From positions 1-18,222 of the forward strand of contig URDT01000025.1 of NCBI GenBank assembly GCA_900546745.1: a stretch of 18,222 nucleotides of DNA, given 5' to 3'. This DNA comes from an uncultured Mycoplasmatota bacterium (lineage in GTDB: Bacteria; Bacillota_I; Bacilli_A; RF39; UBA660). The stretch's first letter is position 1. The number at the start of each line of letters is the position of its first letter. Under the pieces are notes generated by a model. That model made no database searches. It had not been told where the DNA came from and saw nothing but the letters and a program-made list of their open reading frames with translations. This document shows, in pieces, positions 12,873 through 18,222 of the stretch. Position numbers and translations under genes: made by a program.

Positions 12873-13637
12873 ATGAAAAAGATATTATTAAGTATGTTAG
12901 TTGTTTTAATGGCAACTGGATGCACTTTTACCTTGAATGGTAAGACTGAAGAAGAAAAAAAGAATGATGTAGTAGAAGAAAAAGAAAATGAAAAAGGTCA
13001 AGATATTAGTACAGGAAATGAGTTAGTAACAATTTTTGAATACAGAACACATTTTGTAAATGATTACTTTACAGGAGAAGATTTATTTGGTTATTTTTAC
13101 ACGCAAGATAAAATTACTTTAGATACAATATCAAATCAAGCTAAGTTATTTTTATCAATCCGTTCTTTATATGGATCTACTTGGGATAAAGGTGTTGGCA
13201 ATGTAATTGAAGTTCCAAAAGCAGATGTAGAAAATGCATTTGAACTTCTATTTGGGTCAAAAGCTACTTATCAAGATGAAGATTTAAAAGGTTCAGCATG
13301 TAATTTTGCAGGATTCAAATATGATTCTTCTAAACAAGTATATACTCAAGATGCACAAGGTTGTGGAGGAACAGCAGTTCCAAAATATGAAACAAAGGTT
13401 ATTTCTGCTACAAAATATAGCGACAAATTTGAATTTACTGAAAAAGTAGCATATGTAGCTTATGATAATGGAGAAGAAAAAGTATATAAATCAAAAGATG
13501 ATAAGACAGCTCTTGGCAATGGTGTTGGTGATAACATTACTGCATATTATGATAAATTAGATTCTTACAAATGGACTTTCTATTATGACAATGATAAAGG
13601 ACATTATTATTTCTACTCAGTTGAAAAAGTGAAATAG
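12873..13637 (+). CDS. Uncharacterised lipoprotein
   Basis: 254 residues with a type II signal peptide: MKK, a hydrophobic core ILLSMLVVLMA, and Cys18 after ATG. This lipobox has Ala at -3 instead of Leu, which is permitted. An acidic Glu/Lys linker (about 25-48) leads to a globular extracellular domain of about 200 residues, rich in Tyr and Asp, with an internal Cys pair (GSACNF and GCGG, roughly 145 and 169). No family is recognised. It may be a surface-anchored binding protein (inference). The ATG at 12873 is favoured by GGAGGAG; an in-frame extension to 12825 would begin inside the -35 box. It stands alone between pnp and phosphoketolase, with its own promoter and terminator. Confidence 0.8.
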   Translation: MKKILLSMLVVLMATGCTFTLNGKTEEEKKNDVVEEKENEKGQDISTGNELVTIFEYRTHFVNDYFTGEDLFGYFYTQDKITLDTISNQAKLFLSIRSLYGSTWDKGVGNVIEVPKADVENAFELLFGSKATYQDEDLKGSACNFAGFKYDSSKQVYTQDAQGCGGTAVPKYETKVISATKYSDKFEFTEKVAYVAYDNGEEKVYKSKDDKTALGNGVGDNITAYYDKLDSYKWTFYYDNDKGHYYFYSVEKVK

Positions 13638-13662
13638 AAGCATTTGCTTCTTTTTCTTTTTT
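13636..13662 (+). terminator. Intrinsic terminator of lipoprotein gene
   Basis: AGAAGC (13636-13641), loop ATTT, GCTTCT (13646-13651), then a T-rich tract. Confidence 0.8.
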
Positions 13663-13673
13663 CTAAAATAGTG

Positions 13674-13679
13674 TATAAT
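13674..13679 (+). promoter_or_regulatory. -10 box of phosphoketolase gene
   Basis: A perfect TATAAT lies 24 bases before the ATG. The -35 region is a T-rich stretch from the preceding terminator and is weak, so an activator may be needed (inference). Confidence 0.5.
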
Positions 13680-13703
13680 GAAAAAAGAATAGGAGAGGGT
13701 TGA

Positions 13704-16064
13704 ATGGAGAATGTTTTAACAGAAACAGAATTAAAAAATATAGATGCCTATTTTAGAGCATGTAATTATTTATCAGTGGGTCAACTTTATTTATTAAATA
13801 ATCCCCTTTTAAAAGAGCCTTTATCATTTGAAGATATTAAACCAAATGTGGTAGGTCATTGGGGAACAGTTCCAGGTCAAAATTTTATTTATACTCATTT
13901 AAATCGTGTTATTAAAAAATATGATTTAGATATGATTTATATTTCAGGACCAGGTCATGGTGGTAATGCTATTGTAGCAAATACCTATTTGGAAGGAACT
14001 TATACAGAATTTTATCCAAAAATTACGAGAGATGAGGCAGGATTAAAAAAGTTGTTTAAGCAATTTAGTTTTCCTGGAGGAATATCTTCTCACGTAGCGC
14101 CTGAAACTCCAGGATCTATTAATGAAGGTGGAGAATTAGGATACAGTTTATCTCATGCTTTAGGAGCTGCTTTGGATAATCCTGATTTGATAGTAGCTTG
14201 TGTAGTAGGAGATGGAGAAGCAGAAACAGGTCCTTTAGCGACTAGTTGGCATATTAATAAATTTATTAATCCAGCTACAGATGGGGCAGTCCTTCCTATT
14301 TTACACTTAAATGGATATAAGATAGCCAATCCAACTATATTATCTAGAATTTCAAAAGCTGAATTAGATTGTTTATTAAAAGGATATGGTTGGCTTCCAT
14401 ATTATGTAGAAGGTGATGATCCTCTTGTCATGCACGAATTAATGGCTAAGACAATGGATCAAGTAATTGAAAAAATTAAAGCAATTCAAAAACAAGCAAA
14501 AGAAGTAGAGAATGCTCCTAGACAATTATGGCCTATGATTGTACTTAGAACCCCAAAGGGATGGACAGGTCCTAAAGAAGTAGATGGAAAACCTGTTGAA
14601 GGAAATTTTAGATCTCATCAAGTTCCTATTGTAATTAGTGAGAATTCTAAAGAAAATGTAAAACTTTTAGAAGATTGGTTAAAAAGTTATCATCCAGAAG
14701 AATTATTTGATGAAAATGGAAGATTAAAACCTGAAATAGAAGCAATGGCTCCAACAGGAGATCATAGAATGGGTTCTAATAAACATGCAAATGGTGGAAT
14801 ATTACTTCATGATTTAAAGGTCCCTGATTTTAGAAATTATGCCGTTGAAGTTACAAAACCAGGTCAAGTTATGGCACAAGATATGATGGAACTTGGTAAA
14901 TTTATAGAAGGCATTGTAAAAGAAAATCAAGATCAAAAAAACTTCCGTATATTTGGACCTGATGAAGCATTATCAAATCGTTTAAATCATGTATTTGAAA
15001 GTACTAATCGAAAATGGGATTTACCAGTTCAAAATGGTGATGAATTCTTAAGTAAAGATGGATGTGTCATTGATTCGATGTTGTCAGAGCATTTATGTGA
15101 AGGAGCATTAGAGGGATATCTTCTAACAGGACGTCATGGCTTTATGCATAGTTATGAAGCTTTTGTAAGAATTGTTGATTCTATGGCGAGCCAACATGCA
15201 AAATGGCTAAAAGTAACAAAACAATTATCATGGCGTAGACCAATTGCTTCTTTAAACTATGTCTTATCATCTCATATTTGGCAACAAGATCATAATGGAT
15301 ATACTCATCAAGATCCAGGATTTTTAAATCATATGGTTACTAAAAAAGCAGATATTACTCGTATATATTTGCCACCAGATGCTAACTGTTTATTATCTTG
15401 CTTTAATCATTGTATTCAAACCAAAAACTATATCAATGTAATTGTTGCTTCAAAACATCCAAGACTTCAATGGCTAACAATGGATCAAGCAATTAAACAT
15501 TGCACAGAAGGCATTGGAATTTGGTCTTGGGCTAGTAATGATCAAGGAGCAGAACCTGATATTGTAATGGCTTGTTGTGGAGATACTCCCACTTTAGAAA
15601 CTTTAGCAGCTGTCAAAATTTTGAGAGAAAATATTAAAGACTTAAAAATAAGAGTTGTAAATGTGGTTGACTTGATGCGTTTAGAGTCAAATTTAAGTCA
15701 TCCTCATGGATTATCGGATGAAGACTATAATGCTATTTTTACAAAAGATAAACCAATTATTTTTGCCTTTCATGGATATCCTTCTTTAATTCATCAATTA
15801 ACATATAAAAGAGAAAATAAAGATTTACATGTTCATGGATATAAAGAAGAAGGAACTATTACAACTCCATTTGACATGCGTGTTCAAAATGAAATTGATC
15901 GATTCCATTTAGTGATGGATGCGATTCAATATTTGCCTCATTTAGGAAATAAGGCTGCTTCTCTTTATCAAACTTGTAAAGATAAATTAGTTGAACATAA
16001 ACAATTTATTTATGAGTATGGACAAGATTTAGATGAAATTAGACATTGGAAATGGGAAGACTAA
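13704..16064 (+). CDS. xfp: Xylulose-5-phosphate/fructose-6-phosphate phosphoketolase
   Basis: 786 residues, the normal length. This ThDP enzyme splits xylulose 5-phosphate (and often fructose 6-phosphate) with phosphate to acetyl phosphate plus glyceraldehyde 3-phosphate (or erythrose 4-phosphate), giving a pentose or bifid-type shunt. Landmarks: GHWGTVPGQNF (51-61), SGPGHGGNA (81-89), SSHVAPETPGS (128-138), and the ThDP/Mg site GDGEAETGPLATSWH (169-183) with Asn203 in HLNGYKIANP. Family blocks such as GYTHQDPGFLNHM (middle) and the RVVNVVDLM strand (C-terminal domain) are present. AGGAGAGG precedes the ATG. Single-gene unit. The acetate kinase that would use the acetyl phosphate is not in the window. 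Confidence 0.97.
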   Translation: MENVLTETELKNIDAYFRACNYLSVGQLYLLNNPLLKEPLSFEDIKPNVVGHWGTVPGQNFIYTHLNRVIKKYDLDMIYISGPGHGGNAIVANTYLEGTYTEFYPKITRDEAGLKKLFKQFSFPGGISSHVAPETPGSINEGGELGYSLSHALGAALDNPDLIVACVVGDGEAETGPLATSWHINKFINPATDGAVLPILHLNGYKIANPTILSRISKAELDCLLKGYGWLPYYVEGDDPLVMHELMAKTMDQVIEKIKAIQKQAKEVENAPRQLWPMIVLRTPKGWTGPKEVDGKPVEGNFRSHQVPIVISENSKENVKLLEDWLKSYHPEELFDENGRLKPEIEAMAPTGDHRMGSNKHANGGILLHDLKVPDFRNYAVEVTKPGQVMAQDMMELGKFIEGIVKENQDQKNFRIFGPDEALSNRLNHVFESTNRKWDLPVQNGDEFLSKDGCVIDSMLSEHLCEGALEGYLLTGRHGFMHSYEAFVRIVDSMASQHAKWLKVTKQLSWRRPIASLNYVLSSHIWQQDHNGYTHQDPGFLNHMVTKKADITRIYLPPDANCLLSCFNHCIQTKNYINVIVASKHPRLQWLTMDQAIKHCTEGIGIWSWASNDQGAEPDIVMACCGDTPTLETLAAVKILRENIKDLKIRVVNVVDLMRLESNLSHPHGLSDEDYNAIFTKDKPIIFAFHGYPSLIHQLTYKRENKDLHVHGYKEEGTITTPFDMRVQNEIDRFHLVMDAIQYLPHLGNKAASLYQTCKDKLVEHKQFIYEYGQDLDEIRHWKWED

Positions 16065-16103
16065 TAACTAATTACTATTTAATTCATATCATTTTCTGTT
16101 TTT

Positions 16104-16131
16104 AAAAAAAGACATATTAATGTCTTTTTTT
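16104..16131 (+). terminator. Intrinsic terminator of phosphoketolase gene
   Basis: AAAAAAAGACAT, loop ATTA (16116-16119), ATGTCTTTTTTT. Confidence 0.85.
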
Positions 16132-16154
16132 GAATATTATTATAGTGGTGAACT

Positions 16155-16313
16155 ATGAAAAGAATAGAAAGAATTATAAGATTAAACAAAATTAAGAATG
16201 TTTTGGAAGAATGCCAAAAACAAACTGTAAATTCCCATGATGCCATTATAGAACAGATGTTTTTTGAAAGAGATTTAAAGATTTTAATCTTAAAAAAAAA
16301 TAAATCGTTTTGA
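16155..16313 (+). CDS. Possible small ORF, 52 residues
   Basis: ATG 16155 with GGTGA five bases upstream opens a 52-codon frame ending at TGA 16311-16313. The product begins MKRIERIIRLNKIKNVLEE and is a predicted amphipathic helix with a basic start and end (KKNKSF). AT-rich sequence upstream (TATTAT, TATAGT near 16136-16146) could be a -10. The stop lies within the bidirectional terminator, which is economical but also what a chance frame could look like. No family is recognised; coding status uncertain. Confidence 0.45.
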   Translation: MKRIERIIRLNKIKNVLEECQKQTVNSHDAIIEQMFFERDLKILILKKNKSF

Positions 16314-16324
16314 TTTATTTTTTT
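16294..16324. terminator. Bidirectional terminator between small ORF and FemAB gene
   Basis: AAATAAATC (16298-16306), loop GTTTT, GATTTATTT (16312-16320), with A and T runs extending the stem on both sides. It serves the minus-strand gene ending at 16315 and any plus-strand transcript. Confidence 0.75.
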
Positions 16325-17550
16325 AGTATTTTTTTAAATGATAAAGAATTTCTATACATAAAATATAAAGCGTTATTGGTTACTAATTCTAAGTCTCCAA
16401 TATATTCTATACATTTTGCATTAAAATTTAATTTGAAGTCATTTAATCCTTTGTATTCTAGTTGCTTAGGATTGGTCATTCCTCCAAGATTAAATTTTTT
16501 AATACCAGCTTTTGAGTAACGTTCAATTAATTTCCAAATTAATAAATGCTTCGAATTTAAAACTTTGTATTTATTATCGTAGCCATCCATTAATACATAA
16601 GCTTCTTTATTTTGAATTGCTACAAGGATAGAAGAAGTGACGATACCATCGGGATAGTTTTTTAAGTAGTTCGTAGCTTTAATTAATTGTTTTTTATAAT
16701 AGTCTATTAATTTATCAGCATACATTTTATTATTTAGAGTATTTTTTTTATTATTTTTAGATAGTTGATCATTCCAATAATTACAAATTTTTTCTTGTTC
16801 TTGATATTTTTTTGTAACAGATTTTAAGTATTTTGCTGTATCTAGTTTCGTAAAGAAAAATTCGATTTTATTAGAATTTTTAAAGTACTGGTAACAATCT
16901 TTGAAATATGCTAAATCTCTAGGATATTTTTTGGATGTTTGTAGATAAAGATATTCCAAGTTATTTTCATTTCCAGAATAAACTTTCACACCATTTCTTT
17001 CAGCACTTCTGATTTTAGTACGAATTTCTTTTCTAATATTATGAAATAACATGTAATATGGTAAATCTAAGTCAATAACAGCTTCATATCTAGGCTTTAA
17101 AGCTTCAAAAAAATTGTTAAATCCAAAGTGATAATATCCTAAGTTTTTAAGGTTATTCATTATATTATTGAAATATTGATTGTTAGCATTAATATCATAT
17201 TTTTTATCATAAATACTTTTTACAACGAGAGGGCTAATTTTAACAGCAACAACTCCTTTTTTGTTTAAATATTTTTTGATTTCTTCTGTAAATATTTTTA
17301 AAAGATTTATATTATTATAGTCAATTAAGAATCCTCTAGGTGCATAAGCATATTTAAATTTATTTTTTTGTTCTACGAGAATTAAGCTGGCAGCAAGTAT
17401 TCCAGATTGATCACATAATCCTAGGAACATTGTAGAATAATTTTGATGATTCATTACCAAACCATATTCTACTGTTTGATAGATTGAACTAATATTATAA
17501 TTTTTTGTAAATTTTTTAAATTCATCATTTGTAAGCTCTTTTATAAACAT
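16315..17550 (-). CDS. FemAB-family peptidoglycan bridge aminoacyltransferase
   Basis: 411 residues, typical of FemA/FemX/MurM enzymes. These add amino acids from aminoacyl-tRNA to the stem-peptide lysine of lipid II. The N-terminal GNAT-like half has SIYQTVEYGLVM (about 22-33), AYAPRGFLIDY (about 68-78) and a VAVKISPLV strand. The LFHNIRKEIRTKIRSAERNGV block (about 168-188) is diagnostic. A long charged helical insertion (about 240-302) corresponds to the coiled-coil arm. The C-terminal half ends in NLGGMTNP...GLNDFKLNFNAKCIEYIG, the usual closing motif. ATG 17550 is chosen because AGGTGAT lies 4-5 bases upstream; the TTG at 17568 precedes that site. Cytoplasmic, membrane-associated action expected; the residue added cannot be told. 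Confidence 0.92.
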   Translation of the reverse strand: MFIKELTNDEFKKFTKNYNISSIYQTVEYGLVMNHQNYSTMFLGLCDQSGILAASLILVEQKNKFKYAYAPRGFLIDYNNINLLKIFTEEIKKYLNKKGVVAVKISPLVVKSIYDKKYDINANNQYFNNIMNNLKNLGYYHFGFNNFFEALKPRYEAVIDLDLPYYMLFHNIRKEIRTKIRSAERNGVKVYSGNENNLEYLYLQTSKKYPRDLAYFKDCYQYFKNSNKIEFFFTKLDTAKYLKSVTKKYQEQEKICNYWNDQLSKNNKKNTLNNKMYADKLIDYYKKQLIKATNYLKNYPDGIVTSSILVAIQNKEAYVLMDGYDNKYKVLNSKHLLIWKLIERYSKAGIKKFNLGGMTNPKQLEYKGLNDFKLNFNAKCIEYIGDLELVTNNALYFMYRNSLSFKKILKK

Positions 17551-17576
17551 AATATCACCTTGTTTCAAATTATTAA

Positions 17577-17605
17577 ATTATAACATATATTTATATAAAT
17601 ATCAA
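17577..17605 (-). promoter_or_regulatory. Promoter of FemAB gene
   Basis: On the minus strand: TTGATA (17605-17600), 17-base spacer, TATAAT (17582-17577) with an upstream TG (extended -10). Near consensus. Confidence 0.8.
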
Positions 17606-17651
17606 TCTTGTTACTCCTTAATAGTATTATAAAATAATTTGATAATATTAC

Positions 17652-17680
17652 TTGTAAAATTGATACATTTTTTATATAAT
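17652..17680 (+). promoter_or_regulatory. Promoter of divergent HTH gene
   Basis: TTGTAA (17652-17657), 17-base spacer, TATAAT (17675-17680), 25 bases before the ATG at 17705. The -35 boxes of this and the FemAB promoter are about 46 bases apart, close enough for shared control. Confidence 0.65.
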
Positions 17681-17704
17681 AACCATTCAAATGGGGAATT
17701 ATAT

Positions 17705-18222
17705 ATGAAACAAGAAAATATTTATGATAAAAGTCTTCCGGAATATAGCTCAGTAGATAATATTTTAAATCATTTTATGATTCAGGAAGAACAATTGGAA
17801 GATATTTTAGTTAAAATGAATAAAAATCATAGGTTATCTTATATCTATTATTATGGAATTAATCAACCAAAATTAATGTTGAGAGATATTAGTGAGATGA
17901 TTCAATGCTCTGAAAATGTAGTAAAAATATATATTAATGAAGCGGATGAGTTTATTCAAAGAAATTGCCACATCTCTATATCAGAAGCAGAATTAAATAA
18001 TAAGCGAGATATTAATAAAAAAAAGATGAGTTTTTTTGATTATTTTGATGAGAAAGATAGAGGCTTTGTTTTACAGCTTATTGAAGAACAAAAGCAAAAG
18101 AAATCTATCCAATATAAAGTGTTAGTAAAAGAATATGGAGAACATTATGATTGCCTAGTAGTACCATCGTTTCTAACAAAAAAGGAAAAAATTCAACTAA
18201 ATAATTTTCGAGCAAATATTAG
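17705..18222 (+). CDS. Protein with sigma-region-4-like HTH (3' partial)
   Basis: The frame is open from ATG 17705 (GGGGAA upstream) to the window edge: 172 codons, no stop. Residues ~45-90 read RLSYIYYYGIN....LMLRDISEMIQCSENVVKIYINEADEFI. This resembles the helix-turn-helix of sigma-70 region 4 and related regulators (a YYG-x-L-R-DI-x-E-M pattern, then a turn and a recognition helix). The rest, acidic then Lys-rich, contains DEKDRGFVLQLIEEQ and KVLVKEYGEHYDCLVVPSF and is not recognised. There are no membrane segments. It could be a DNA-binding regulator or sigma-like factor, divergent from the FemAB gene. The assignment rests on pattern only. Confidence 0.5.
   Translation, partial: MKQENIYDKSLPEYSSVDNILNHFMIQEEQLEDILVKMNKNHRLSYIYYYGINQPKLMLRDISEMIQCSENVVKIYINEADEFIQRNCHISISEAELNNKRDINKKKMSFFDYFDEKDRGFVLQLIEEQKQKKSIQYKVLVKEYGEHYDCLVVPSFLTKKEKIQLNNFRANI

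Noticed and set aside
1..18222. Mollicutes-type code (TGA as Trp), tRNA/rRNA genes, CRISPR arrays, transposases
   Set aside because: Trp is TGG and several clear genes end in TGA; no cloverleaf, rRNA, regularly spaced repeats or transposase motifs were seen on reading both strands.

Overview
The window is AT-rich DNA of Bacillota (Firmicutes) type. Shine-Dalgarno sites are strong, promoters have TTGACA/TATAAT-like boxes with 17-18 bp spacers, and nearly every operon ends in a short hairpin followed by a T run. Tryptophan is encoded by TGG and TGA acts as a stop (rimM and trmD both end in TGA), so the genetic code is standard and not the Mycoplasma one. Gene content (YtxH, FemAB-type transferase, phosphoketolase, ComGC-like pilins, rpsO-pnp) fits an anaerobic, gut-type low-GC Bacilli relative. 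The exact lineage is my inference and cannot be fixed from this window.

Layout. 1-1851: end of an operon encoding a peculiar chimeric ORF (a truncated acyl-CoA synthetase end joined in frame to an acidic coiled-coil protein), a DUF948-like one-span protein and a YtxH protein. 1852-2627: a promoter, an odd leader holding an orphan Gly/Ser-rich C-terminal-like stretch, and a zinc-ribbon membrane protein. 2630-3887: tcdA (tRNA ct6A dehydratase) overlapping an unrecognised gene. 3928-5947: a type IV pilin island, made of a pilin with a C-type-lectin-like tail, a small membrane protein and a second small pilin. The first pilin has a structured leader that ends in an intrinsic terminator before the start codon. 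5950-8319: a translation operon (TrmH/SpoU methylase, rimM, trmD, a conserved-looking unknown), closed by a bidirectional terminator. 8326-9135 (minus): a SAM-methyltransferase-like gene sitting between trmD and rplS. 9181-12809: rplS, lepB, rpsO and pnp. 12825-13662: a lipoprotein. 13674-16131: phosphoketolase. 16155-16313: a possible small ORF. 16315-17550 (minus): a FemAB-family peptidoglycan bridge transferase. 17705 to the end: a divergent partial gene with a sigma-region-4-like HTH.

Most of the window is housekeeping: translation (rimM, trmD, tcdA, rplS, rpsO, SpoU methylase), RNA decay (pnp), secretion (lepB), cell wall (FemAB) and carbon metabolism (phosphoketolase). The most unusual part is the pilin island. 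The first pilin's leader can form mutually exclusive stems in front of a terminator, which looks like a riboswitch or attenuator. The last ~32 codons of its lectin-like tail are almost all NNT codons, unlike the rest of the gene. That pattern would be expected if an AAT-rich template had been adenine-mutagenised by a diversity-generating retroelement. No reverse transcriptase or template copy is present in the window, so this remains a hypothesis.
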